Shown here: piece by piece, positions 33,656-42,010 of the stretch
Layout of the letters: each line of letters opens with the position of its first letter
Position numbering within the stretch: the first letter of the stretch is position 1
Source: Anaerolineales bacterium UBA2317
GTDB lineage: Bacteria > Chloroflexota > Anaerolineae > Anaerolineales > Villigracilaceae
Length of the DNA: 64,000 nt
Reading direction: 5' to 3'
Assembly: GCA_002345215.1 (NCBI GenBank)
Contig: DDVH01000050.1
Span: 1 to 64,000 of the forward strand
The notes under the pieces: model-generated
Told to the model about the DNA's origin: nothing
Databases searched by the model: none
The model's input: only the letters and a program-made list of their open reading frames with translations
Program-made: the position numbers and the translations under genes

Positions 33656-35084
33656 TTTCTTCTTCTACTGAAAAGGCAGTGATGGATTTTACTCCATAAT
33701 ATTGGGCGGCACATTGGTTTGCCCAAAAAGTTGGAAAGGCATCGAGTTCTTTTGTGCCGTTGTATCCATCTAAAGCAGGGATAAATATATCAGTCTCTTC
33801 ATTTTGAATAGCAGTATATATCATTGTTTGGCGTTCATCCCAACGTTTTGCCCAAAGGCGTCGAAATTCATAAGTTTGTAAGGGTTGCCTTATCATCCAA
33901 AAAGGGTAAAGTAAAACCGCGAAGGTAAGGAGTAATGCTAACGTGATAGTCAGTTTTAGGGTTGATATTTTTAATGAAGATAGATAAAGCCCAAAATAAA
34001 TGCTTAAACTGATTAATGAGCAGATTAGGATAAAATGCCCTGCAAATCTTACGCGCTCCACTGGGTAGGATTGACCATACGCACTGGGTGCAAATGTTAC
34101 AAAAATGAGCAAATAGGTAAGAATAGGCACAAATAAAAACACCCAAGCAAATTGTGGATTCCACTTTGGTTTTTGATTCTTTGAGAAGAACAGGTAAGCG
34201 AGCAATACAGTGATTGCTATTAATGCTAAGTGAGGAATTGGTAATGCTTTGAACGCTCCAAGTAAAAAGGCATAAGTAAATTCCCAAGAACGGGAAATAA
34301 CTTCAAATAGATTTGGAGATGAGTTTTCAGGATTAATCCGCAAGGCATTGGCTGGGGCAAAGAACATAGCAAGCAAGGCAGAGAATGTTCCTACAAACAA
34401 AGACAAGAGAAAAGCCAAAACAAACTTACGGCGTGGAGATATTTCAAATAAAAAAATAGCAATAGTAACTAAGGATACTAATGCCAAATGAAAAGTATTA
34501 ATAGTTTCAGAAAGTCCGCCAATAAAAAAAAAGATTAAAACAAATAAAGGTATGTATAGTTTGAGTTTAACTTCAGTGTCTGAATTAACAAGTTTCACAA
34601 GCCAAGCAGATGCAAATGAAAACAATACAAGTGGGGTTAGATACGTCACTTGACCGGGGCGCCAATATAAAACCTGAAAAATATTTGGCGCAGTATAAAG
34701 GGTAAATAAGACAATCAGTTCAGCTAGAAGTAAAAGAATATAGAAATTCAGTTGCCACTTGAAGTAACATTTCAATTCGTATAATAGCCAAGATAAGCCC
34801 AATACCCACAAAACAATATGCAATGCAGGGACAAAAGCAATATTTTGTGGAAAAAATTCCCATAAACCGATAACAAATAGATTTGAATAACGATTTGAGC
34901 TAAGTAGATATTTATTCCAACTGGCTGTAAAAACATCAGCAGAGTATAAGTTAACCAATAAACAATAGTCATCTGCCATGTAACGGGTGAAGATGCCAAG
35001 ATAGGCATATGCTATCAAAACGGCTGAAGTGCCAGCAATACCAAACCAGATTAAGAAATTGAAAGTTTTTGTTGTATTTGTCAT
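33630..35084 (-). CDS. Polytopic membrane protein, DUF6056/GT-C-like
   Basis: 484 residues with about ten to twelve membrane segments. The first periplasmic loop has YMADDYCLLVNLYS followed by SSNRYSNLF; an acidic pair right after the first helix is where GT-C enzymes place their catalytic Asp. A C-terminal soluble part of about 90 residues follows the last helix (RLWAKRWDERQTMIYTAIQNEETDIFIPAL). Likely a lipid-phosphosugar-dependent transferase (inference). ATGA overlap with the upstream GT-C gene. Confidence 0.7.
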   Translation of the reverse strand: MTNTTKTFNFLIWFGIAGTSAVLIAYAYLGIFTRYMADDYCLLVNLYSADVFTASWNKYLLSSNRYSNLFVIGLWEFFPQNIAFVPALHIVLWVLGLSWLLYELKCYFKWQLNFYILLLLAELIVLFTLYTAPNIFQVLYWRPGQVTYLTPLVLFSFASAWLVKLVNSDTEVKLKLYIPLFVLIFFFIGGLSETINTFHLALVSLVTIAIFLFEISPRRKFVLAFLLSLFVGTFSALLAMFFAPANALRINPENSSPNLFEVISRSWEFTYAFLLGAFKALPIPHLALIAITVLLAYLFFSKNQKPKWNPQFAWVFLFVPILTYLLIFVTFAPSAYGQSYPVERVRFAGHFILICSLISLSIYFGLYLSSLKISTLKLTITLALLLTFAVLLYPFWMIRQPLQTYEFRRLWAKRWDERQTMIYTAIQNEETDIFIPALDGYNGTKELDAFPTFWANQCAAQYYGVKSITAFSVEEENVLDFFSE

Positions 35085-36568
35085 TCCATCACATCATAAA
35101 TCACATATCCATCGCCTTCAGCGAAGATGGAGTATTGTGTCAATTTTTCTTGTAAGAAAGGTTGAAGATTCAAATCGTTGAAATCGGTCACGAGGAATAA
35201 ATCTTTCTTCGAAATAATTTCGTTAAATCTTTCTTCAAAATCGGCTTGGCTACCACGTTGCGTACCATAAAGAATATCACCATATGAAGGCATGGATGTG
35301 ATGCTACGCCAGCCGAAATATGCCATGCGTGAGCCGTAATCTTGTGTGAGACCTGCTACATTATACCCGTCTGTGATTTGGGCGATTTCTTGCCACATTT
35401 TTTCTTCAGGGCGATAGTCGGTGGCATTGAGAATGTTGCGGGTATTCCATGTTGTTGCAAGTAATCCAAAAAGCAGAAGGCAGAAGGCAGACAAATGTAA
35501 AAATTTTGAGTTGGTGATTTCAGAAAGTTTTGCAAAAATAAAACTTGCTAAAGGTGCAAGTGACAATGCCGCAATTGGAATTAATGGTAAAGAATAATAA
35601 TCATGCGTAGAGATGTGAAAGTTAAAATAAAAGCCGAAGATTAAATAACCAAGCCACAAAGTCAGAATGAAGCGGCGATTTTTATCATCATAAAAAAATA
35701 TTCCGAGCAGGGCAATCATCAAAGCAAATCCACCGAAAACAAGATTAAGCATATTAAGCCAGCCCACATAATACAATGGACTCAAAAACAAAGTTGGGAT
35801 GAAACGCCCGCCGAATTGGTCACTGAGATAATCGGTGAAAAAAATTCCGTAGATGAGATATGCCGCGCCTGGGATGATGCCTAAAATTGCCATGACATAA
35901 AGTTGTGGATTTTTTATCGCTTCTTTTATTGACGTTCGACTTGTTACTGCACCCAAGCCACCACTTATCACAAAAAATGCGGCGACGAATTTTATAAAAA
36001 TTGCAAAGCCACCGAACAAGCCTGCGATGATTGCATATTGATAAGTTTGTTTATCTGCCCATTCAACTACTGCCCATAAAAAAATAATGATGAGCATGGT
36101 CATCAATGGGTCGGGTTGGAAACTGCGGCTGGCTATGATGGCATACGGAAGAAAAACATAAAAGGCTGTGCTTGCAATTGCACCATCTATGTTGGTTAAT
36201 TTTTTAGCAAGTAAAAATAAAAATATTGTACCAATCATCCAAAACGCGGATGAGTAAATGCGAGCAATCCAAACTTGTTCGCCAGTGAATTGATATGTGA
36301 ACGCGACGACTCTCTCAAAAATTTCTGGCTCAACCGATGCGCGAAATTGCCATTGTTGCACGGCAAAACTTTTATATTCAGTGGCAACATCCATACGAGT
36401 TGAGTAATACATGCCACGCGCTTTGATAGCCGAAAGCAATTGACGTGTGGAATGAAAATCTAACGGCAAATCGGTTAGGTCGTACAAGCGAATTCCGATG
36501 CCGAGAACAAAAATAATGAATAAAGCAATTGTTCGAGAAGTGCGAGTTGAGAAAAAAGTTTGTGCCAT
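35081..36568 (-). CDS. PMT/ArnT-like GT-C glycosyltransferase
   Basis: 495 residues, about eleven membrane segments. First loop RLYDLTDLPLDFHSTRQLLSA carries the acidic residues used by PMT_2-type enzymes that transfer sugars from polyprenyl phosphate; SRSFQPDPLMTMLIIIFLW is the second conserved loop. A C-terminal soluble segment (about 400-495) includes GLTQDYGSRMAYFGWRSI. A close paralogue of 38522-40012. TACAAT ten bases before the ATG predicts a short-leader mRNA starting this operon. An in-frame stretch near 35472-35491 matches a CTGCCTT repeat type. Confidence 0.88.
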   Translation of the reverse strand: MAQTFFSTRTSRTIALFIIFVLGIGIRLYDLTDLPLDFHSTRQLLSAIKARGMYYSTRMDVATEYKSFAVQQWQFRASVEPEIFERVVAFTYQFTGEQVWIARIYSSAFWMIGTIFLFLLAKKLTNIDGAIASTAFYVFLPYAIIASRSFQPDPLMTMLIIIFLWAVVEWADKQTYQYAIIAGLFGGFAIFIKFVAAFFVISGGLGAVTSRTSIKEAIKNPQLYVMAILGIIPGAAYLIYGIFFTDYLSDQFGGRFIPTLFLSPLYYVGWLNMLNLVFGGFALMIALLGIFFYDDKNRRFILTLWLGYLIFGFYFNFHISTHDYYSLPLIPIAALSLAPLASFIFAKLSEITNSKFLHLSAFCLLLFGLLATTWNTRNILNATDYRPEEKMWQEIAQITDGYNVAGLTQDYGSRMAYFGWRSITSMPSYGDILYGTQRGSQADFEERFNEIISKKDLFLVTDFNDLNLQPFLQEKLTQYSIFAEGDGYVIYDVME

Positions 36569-36618
36569 GCGAAAAACAATTGTAACGTAGATTTATTAAT
36601 AGACTTTCATAGAAGGTT

Positions 36619-36624
36619 TATAAT
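36619..36624 (+). promoter_or_regulatory. -10 element giving a leaderless mRNA
   Basis: TATAAT followed by six bases (TTAAGA) and ATG at 36631, so +1 falls on the start codon. A possible -35 TTAATA is at 36596-36601 (17-bp spacer). No SD. Confidence 0.6.
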
Positions 36625-36630
36625 TTAAGA

Positions 36631-37500
36631 ATGCAACAAATCCCTTTAATCAAAAATGTTCGTGAAATGAATCAGTACTTTCCCATCACGAACATGCTCA
36701 TTGAAACAGAAATTGATGAGTTTCATCAACTCATCATTCACATTGCAGAACATCCAAATTTCGATCTACAACTTATCAGCGAAAACAAAAATAAGTTAAC
36801 TGAAATTCCAAATACAATTCGTTATTTAGTTGCGGGTCATTTGGCAGAAGTATTTTTTTATCGTCAAAATATTTTAGAAAAATTTTTATCTCAGCCGCGA
36901 CATTTTCAAATTTACACAACACCCGAAGCTTTTCATCAAGATGGCGGCGTGGCAGGTGGATGTTACAACCCAAGCCGCGAGTGCATTCAACTGGTCATTT
37001 CGCGATTGTTTGAGGGCTTCAACGCCACGCCCGGCGTTTGTCCGTTTTTGCATGAGCTAGGTCACATGCTTGATTTTTTTGACGCAGGTACAGGGTCCAT
37101 GAAAAGAAGCGAAGGATTGTATCCTGGCTTGAATCCAAAAGATGGGGATTTATATAATCCGCTTGCACGTGATTTATTTATCAAAGGCAAACGCCTCGAA
37201 CTTGATAGATACTTGGCTCTGGGACGTGGAGATTTGACTCAGCCTCTGCCGATTGGTCATCCGTATGTGTTTCAAAATGATGGTGAGTTTGTGGCTGGTT
37301 ATTTAGAAATGTTTTTTCGTAACCCAAATTATTTTGCTCAACAAAATATTGATTTGTTCAATGCCTATGTTGAATTATTTGGTTATGACACGCGCCAAGC
37401 ATGGAAAGAAGATTTTCCACATTATGTAAATGCAAATAAAAGTTTTTATTTGAGTGGTCAAACACCATCCAAAACAAAATTGACGATTCCTGAATTATAA
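36631..37500 (+). CDS. Zincin metallopeptidase, MtfA/M90-like
   Basis: 289 residues, no signal peptide, so cytosolic. HELGHMLDFFD at 141-151 supplies two His ligands and the catalytic Glu; NDGEFVAGYLEMFFRNP at 216-232 provides Glu219 as the probable third ligand, in the arrangement of MtfA-like peptidases (PF06167 type), and the LFNAYVELFGYD end also fits. MtfA in enterobacteria degrades or binds a sugar-regulon repressor; the target here is unknown. It is the only plus-strand gene in the glycan locus and has its own leaderless promoter and terminator, so it is an independent unit. Confidence 0.78.
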   Translation: MQQIPLIKNVREMNQYFPITNMLIETEIDEFHQLIIHIAEHPNFDLQLISENKNKLTEIPNTIRYLVAGHLAEVFFYRQNILEKFLSQPRHFQIYTTPEAFHQDGGVAGGCYNPSRECIQLVISRLFEGFNATPGVCPFLHELGHMLDFFDAGTGSMKRSEGLYPGLNPKDGDLYNPLARDLFIKGKRLELDRYLALGRGDLTQPLPIGHPYVFQNDGEFVAGYLEMFFRNPNYFAQQNIDLFNAYVELFGYDTRQAWKEDFPHYVNANKSFYLSGQTPSKTKLTIPEL

Positions 37501-37533
37501 AAGTGACAGTCATCTTAAAGATGACTGTCACTT
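37501..37533. terminator. Bidirectional hairpin overlapping both gene ends
   Basis: AAGTGACAGTCATCTT (37501-37516) and its exact complement 37518-37533. It starts right after the peptidase stop and overlaps the last codons and stop of the convergent GT2 gene (stop 37515-37517), so one hairpin serves both transcripts. Confidence 0.8.
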
Positions 37534-38441
37534 CTCTTCTTCAAAATCATTTCTCTGATTTTCCTCAGACCTAAAATTTGTAAAATACTTGAGACAAAAA
37601 TATTCATTCTTGTTAATGCCGTTGGCGGATGAAGCCAAAAAGACTTAAACCATGCTAACAAGGCTTGCGTTGGCAAACCACCATCTAATAGATAACGTGC
37701 TTCTACTCGATGAGCAGAAGCAACCGCTCGATTTTTCACCTTTTCAAAAATAGTTAAGAGATTATTATCTTGTTCTACCAAACTCAAAATGTGAAACGCT
37801 TCTTTACCGAACTCTGCTGCTTTGGCACGATTCTTCGCCTCGGCATGATACCGCGCCGCAGACCATGTTTGATCCACATGCAACATTTTCCCATGTTGAG
37901 CAAGTTGAATCCAAAATAAATGGTCGAGCAAAAAATGAAAATCTAAATTTAGTCCGTTTGTTTTTTGTAATGCGGAACTTCTAAAAAAAACGGCGGGCTG
38001 ACCAATAATTTGAAAGCAAATCAGATCTTCTAAAGTAAGTTGTTTGTAATTTAATGTATTGAAAGTTTTGCCATTTTCATCTACTGCCAACATATTTCCA
38101 TAAACCAAAACGACATCAGGATTTGCTTCAAAGACTTTTACTACTTTTGCAATTGTTTCGGGTAAATAATAATCATCAGAATTTAACCAAGCGACAATGT
38201 CACCCGTGGCTTTTGCAAAACCTTTATTAATCGCATCCGCTTGACCATTATCTTTTTCTGAAATCCAGAAAGCAAATTTATCTTGATATTTTTTTATAAT
38301 ATTAATACTCCCATCATTTGAGCCACCATCAATGAGGATATATTCAATCTCAGAATAGTTTTGATTTAAAACAGATTGAATCGTTTGTTCAAGATATTTG
38401 GCTTGATTGTAAGAAGGAGTGATGATAGAAACTTTTGTCAT
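37515..38441 (-). CDS. Family 2 glycosyltransferase
   Basis: 308 residues. VSIITPSYNQAKYLEQTIQSVL, YILIDGGSNDGS, GQADAINKGFAKATGDIVAWLNSDD (metal-binding DD), IIGQPAVFFRSSAL. The N-terminal 110 residues are a near copy of the GT2 at 31958; the C-terminal third differs and ends in a hydrophobic/basic amphipathic region (SFWLHPPTALTRMNIFVSSILQILG), perhaps membrane-associated. True ATG is at 38441; the open frame to 38519 runs over a dispersed repeat and is not coding. Confidence 0.9.
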   Translation of the reverse strand: MTKVSIITPSYNQAKYLEQTIQSVLNQNYSEIEYILIDGGSNDGSINIIKKYQDKFAFWISEKDNGQADAINKGFAKATGDIVAWLNSDDYYLPETIAKVVKVFEANPDVVLVYGNMLAVDENGKTFNTLNYKQLTLEDLICFQIIGQPAVFFRSSALQKTNGLNLDFHFLLDHLFWIQLAQHGKMLHVDQTWSAARYHAEAKNRAKAAEFGKEAFHILSLVEQDNNLLTIFEKVKNRAVASAHRVEARYLLDGGLPTQALLAWFKSFWLHPPTALTRMNIFVSSILQILGLRKIREMILKKRSDSHL

Positions 38442-38457
38442 AAAGAAACACAAGATT

Positions 38458-38518
38458 GCCTCGCCTATGGTCTCGATACGTTGCTTCGCAACTACTCGAC
38501 CAACGGCTCGCAATGACA
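38458..38518. repeat. Dispersed element (TCTCGATAC...CTACTCGACCA, AATGACAT end)
   Basis: Contains GGTCTCGATACG, a GTTGC-TTC-GCAAC mini-hairpin, CTACTCGACCA and one AATGACAT end, blocks shared with the interior and end of 53115-53235. It forms the spacer between two glycan genes. Confidence 0.6.
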
Positions 38519-38521
38519 TGA

Positions 38522-40012
38522 TTATTTTCTTAAATCATACAATATATACCCATCGCCTTCAATCGCAATGGGATATGTATCCAAAATCTTTTTCAAATCA
38601 GGTTGTTTATCTAATTGACCAAATGCAGTGACAAGGAAATAATCCATACCAGCAGTGATTTCATCAAACTTTGCGGCATTATCTTTATCAGGGTTGCGAG
38701 TTGTACTTAAGTCTGTAGCGAGGGGCCATAGTTGAACCTTACGCCAGCCATACATCATCAAACGATAGCCGTAATCTTGAGTCAATGCAATGACATTTAC
38801 ATCCGCTGGAATTGCTTCGCCAACACTACTCCAATACGCAGGTTCGTGACGAAAACTTTCAGCCACTAAAACTGACCTAGCGACATAAGATTGAAAACCC
38901 ATAATCCCAACGACCAATGCGATGAAACCCACGCGTCTGACTAAGTTTTGGCTTGCTACAAATTCCACCAGCGGATTCAACACCACAGCCAATCCAAGCG
39001 CAATAATTGGTATCAATTGAATATGATAATAACTATGTGTGTACATTTGAAACGGTAGAGTTAAACCGTACAGTAAATAACCAATCCATAAACTGATTAA
39101 TAAACATCTCATTCGTGGCGGAGCAATTAATGCGCCTGCAATGCTGAGAAATAATATCGTTTGCCCAAATAAAATGCCGAGAAATGCTAACCACTTGGTA
39201 TAAAAGTCAGTACTGGTGATTAAGTTAATTAATGCCACTGTCCATGAGAAAAAATATTCTGTAGAGCGTCCTTGATTGAGCAAAACATAGTAAAGCAAGG
39301 CGGGAATGACCATTATCACTGCCATCGTCCAGACTTGTTTGGATTTATAAAAGTTTTTACCTAATGTAAATAAAACAAGTGCAATCGCCGCCGCACCGAC
39401 AAAAAAGGCAATCACAATTTTTACGAAGGTTGCAAAGCCGAGAAATATGCCTGCAAGGATTGCAAATTTCCAAGATGTTTTTTCGTTTGAAACTTCTTCA
39501 CTCCAACGATAGAGAAAATAAATTCCTATAACAAAGGCTGAAGTCATTAATGGGTCGGGTTGAAAACTGCGGCTGGCTTGCACTGAAAATGGCAAAACAA
39601 AATAAAAAGCCATCGCAATCAATGCTGACCAAGGTGAGACCACTCGTTTCATTAAGTCAAATAGTGCAATGCCTGCAATTAACCAAAATATCGTTAACCA
39701 GATTCTTGCAATAGCAATATTTTCTCCGCCTGTTATTAAGTAACTATAAGCAACTATGGATTCAATCACTGGTGGTTCATATTTCCCAACCGAATCTGCA
39801 AAAGTTTGTGAAAGATTTTTTTGTTCTTCGGTTGCGGATGGTAAAACGGAATAATAAATTTCTCTTGCAACCAATGAATTTCTTAATTGACGTGAAGGTT
39901 GAAAATCTAATGGTTCATCGGTGAGGTCAATGAGTCGTAGCAATCCGCCGAGGAGTAAGAGAATGATGAAAAGAACAGACCAGTTTGAAAGTCGGGAGAG
40001 AAGCGTTTTCAT
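38522..40012 (-). CDS. PMT/ArnT-like GT-C glycosyltransferase
   Basis: 496 residues, paralogue of 35081-36568. First loop RLIDLTDEPLDFQPSRQL with acidic catalytic candidates, then QASRSFQPDPLMTSAFVIGIY; about eleven membrane segments; C-terminal soluble part with ALTQDYGYRLMMYGWRKV and a final GDGYILYDLRK that also ends the paralogue (GDGYVIYDVME). Probably transfers a sugar from a polyprenyl-phosphate donor on the outer face of the membrane. Four bases from the DUF115 gene upstream. Confidence 0.88.
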   Translation of the reverse strand: MKTLLSRLSNWSVLFIILLLLGGLLRLIDLTDEPLDFQPSRQLRNSLVAREIYYSVLPSATEEQKNLSQTFADSVGKYEPPVIESIVAYSYLITGGENIAIARIWLTIFWLIAGIALFDLMKRVVSPWSALIAMAFYFVLPFSVQASRSFQPDPLMTSAFVIGIYFLYRWSEEVSNEKTSWKFAILAGIFLGFATFVKIVIAFFVGAAAIALVLFTLGKNFYKSKQVWTMAVIMVIPALLYYVLLNQGRSTEYFFSWTVALINLITSTDFYTKWLAFLGILFGQTILFLSIAGALIAPPRMRCLLISLWIGYLLYGLTLPFQMYTHSYYHIQLIPIIALGLAVVLNPLVEFVASQNLVRRVGFIALVVGIMGFQSYVARSVLVAESFRHEPAYWSSVGEAIPADVNVIALTQDYGYRLMMYGWRKVQLWPLATDLSTTRNPDKDNAAKFDEITAGMDYFLVTAFGQLDKQPDLKKILDTYPIAIEGDGYILYDLRK

Positions 40013-40015
40013 AAA

Positions 40016-40837
40016 TCAGAATAAAGAATTGTAGTCCACTTTTGGGAAGACCGTTAATTTTCCACCGACAGTAGCATCTAAAATTTCACGATTATTTTTT
40101 TGAAAAAATTCGCGCGCCATAATGTAACCCACTTCGGATGTATCCAAATCGGGCAGTTGCCATTTGGTGCCTTTGCCAAAATAATTCGGCATGAAATGAT
40201 TCGGGTCATCACCTTGTGATGTGACCGTTTTATTCGCCTCACCCTTTGACGTGAAGTTGTGGTCAACACCGATGAGGATGACTTGCGCGAAGCCCATGTG
40301 ATAGGCAAGTTGAAGCGCGACAGTTGTAACGGTTGCACCTTCCCACACGCGACCCGAAACATTGTTTGAAATTTTTGGTCCCGTGTAAGATGTGTAAAGA
40401 AAATTCATAGTTTCAGGTTTCAGGTTGAAAGTTTCAGGTGTGAAAAATTTATGTGAACGCCATGAAAGAAATTTTGGCATGTTAAGTGAAGCAATATCAT
40501 TTGCAAATTGTTCAATGACAAGATTATTGATAGAAACAAAATATGTTGTTTCAAATCCCATTTCAGGAAACGCAATGTAAATGCGATTCATTCCGAATGT
40601 GATTTCATTTTTTAGTTTTGTTAAATCCGTTTGCCTGAGCGAAGGTCCATTGCCGATGATAAAAGCGCGTTTGCCTTTGTGAATATCTTTGAGTTGATTT
40701 AATCTTTTTATACTTTCACGTCGCCACGGATGTAAATATGCGCTTGGCAATTCTGGTAAACGCCGAATTGCATCATTGGTATAACGAGCGAAGTTCCAAA
40801 TTGAAGGAGGAATTATTTTTTTGAGAGTTTGTTTCAT
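40016..40837 (-). CDS. DUF115/MptE-like protein
   Basis: 273 residues. RAFIIGNGPSLRQTDLTKL at about 57-75 is the nucleotide-type loop of the DUF115 family (PF01973), then FGMNRIYIAFPEMGFETTYFVSIN and AFQ-type VILIGVDHNFTSKGEAN later. The family includes pterin pyrophosphokinases and many glycan-locus proteins; the latter role fits here. The segment TPETFNLKPETMNF (about residues 134-147) is encoded by a CCTGAAA repeat at 40411-40439, looking like an in-frame insertion. No SD: the upstream gap is a pyrimidine-rich repeat. Confidence 0.8.
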   Translation of the reverse strand: MKQTLKKIIPPSIWNFARYTNDAIRRLPELPSAYLHPWRRESIKRLNQLKDIHKGKRAFIIGNGPSLRQTDLTKLKNEITFGMNRIYIAFPEMGFETTYFVSINNLVIEQFANDIASLNMPKFLSWRSHKFFTPETFNLKPETMNFLYTSYTGPKISNNVSGRVWEGATVTTVALQLAYHMGFAQVILIGVDHNFTSKGEANKTVTSQGDDPNHFMPNYFGKGTKWQLPDLDTSEVGYIMAREFFQKNNREILDATVGGKLTVFPKVDYNSLF

Positions 40838-40840
40838 GTT

Positions 40841-40861
40841 TGAGGAAAGAAGAAAGAGGTT
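40841..40861. repeat. Polypurine repeat filling the gap before the DUF115 gene
   Basis: GAGGAAAGAAGAAAGAGG on the plus strand, same family as 3578-3629, 11793-11846 and 51294-51331. It replaces any purine-rich ribosome site for the minus-strand gene at 40837. Confidence 0.55.
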
Positions 40862-41250
40862 TAAGATTCTTTGAAAAAATATTTTTTGAGTGGAATCACA
40901 TTGAATAAAATCAAAACATCAAGTGCTAAAGATAATAAATAAAAAAATTCTGGGTAACCTGTAAATGTTAATCCTAAATTCAAAAGCGTGATAATGATTA
41001 GAGTGAAATAAATCCACTTTTCTCTTTGTTCTAATAATTTTGAACAAGCGAATAAAGCCAAGATATTAATCAAAAAGAAAAACGCAACCAATGCAGAAGA
41101 AACTGTATTCCCCACCAAAATCATTTCACCGACAAATAAAACGCCAATCACAATCCAAACGATGGCATTGAGGATAAAAAGAAATCTTGCATATTTTTTT
41201 CTGCGAGCAGTAAATTCTTGTGAACGTTTTTTCGATGTAGATATTTTCAT
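40861..41250 (-). CDS. Small four-helix membrane protein
   Basis: 129 residues. Basic N-terminus (KISTSKKRSQEFTARRKKYAR) then four hydrophobic segments (about 26-45, 47-70, 78-95, 98-120) and a Lys-rich end. No recognised family; size and topology resemble small EPS-locus accessory proteins. Lies 7 bases downstream of the SDR gene and 23 before the DUF115 gene, so part of the same operon. Confidence 0.65.
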   Translation of the reverse strand: MKISTSKKRSQEFTARRKKYARFLFILNAIVWIVIGVLFVGEMILVGNTVSSALVAFFFLINILALFACSKLLEQREKWIYFTLIIITLLNLGLTFTGYPEFFYLLSLALDVLILFNVIPLKKYFFKES

Positions 41251-41257
41251 ATAAAAA

Positions 41258-42010
41258 TTATTCAGTACTTAATCTCGCTGTTGCGCCACCATCAACAATC
41301 ATAGCTTGCCCCGTCATAAAAGATGATTGTTCATTATCTGCCAAAAAGTAAATCGCCTTTGCAATTTCTTCAGGCGTGCCAACTTTTCCGCTTACAGTTT
41401 TCTTTGCCAAGTTATCTAATCGTTCTTGCATATCACCACTGCCAACATGTCCGCGATTCAAACCAGCGCGCAACATCGGCGTATCCACTGCGCCGGGCAA
41501 AATTGCATTCACACGAATATTGTCAGGCGCAAATTCAATCGCCATCGCGCGCGTCAATGCTAACAATCCACCTTTTGATGCGGCGTATGCGGCAATGTTT
41601 GCAGAAGTCTGCACAGCATGAACCGATGAAACATTCACAATCGCGCCACCTGATGTTTTCATCAATGGGTGCGCGAGTTTGACAAACAAAAATACTGAAC
41701 GCAAATTCGATGCCATGACCGCATCCCATTCTTCCACGCTGGTTTCGACTAATGGCTTAGCAACTTGTACCGCGGCATTATTGACCAACGCCTCTAACTT
41801 CGGGGAAACCTGTTTCGCTTCGTGAAAAATTTTCTCCACCGAATCAGGTTGGCTAATATCGGCTTGGATGAAATGTCCATTTTGGGGAAAGTCATCGCCG
41901 AACTCAGCACGGTCAACACCAATCACGCGCCAACCTTGCTCAGCAAAATGATGAATACAAGCCCGCCCAATCCCTCCGCCTGCACCTGTGATGAGTACTG
42001 TTTTTGTCAT
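41258..42010 (-). CDS. Short-chain dehydrogenase/reductase
   Basis: 250 residues, classical SDR. Cofactor loop TGAGGGIG at 8-15, an Asp after the second strand (GVDRAE) favouring NAD(H), NNAA at about 87-90, catalytic Ser in NVSSVHA, Tyr/Lys in YAASKGG, and the C-terminal GQAMIVDGGATARL. Probably modifies a sugar or polyol precursor given the CMP-sugar and dehydrogenase genes nearby; a FabG role is less likely in this setting. ATGA overlap with the upstream GT-C gene. Confidence 0.9.
   Translation of the reverse strand: MTKTVLITGAGGGIGRACIHHFAEQGWRVIGVDRAEFGDDFPQNGHFIQADISQPDSVEKIFHEAKQVSPKLEALVNNAAVQVAKPLVETSVEEWDAVMASNLRSVFLFVKLAHPLMKTSGGAIVNVSSVHAVQTSANIAAYAASKGGLLALTRAMAIEFAPDNIRVNAILPGAVDTPMLRAGLNRGHVGSGDMQERLDNLAKKTVSGKVGTPEEIAKAIYFLADNEQSSFMTGQAMIVDGGATARLSTE

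Noticed and set aside
38442..38519. N-terminal extension of the GT2 gene at 37515
   Set aside because: The extra 26 codons read through a dispersed repeat; the GT2 fold begins at the ATG at 38441.
41258..42010. fabG (3-oxoacyl-ACP reductase)
   Set aside because: Sequence fits generic SDRs and there are no fatty-acid synthesis neighbours; the glycan context argues for a sugar or polyol substrate.
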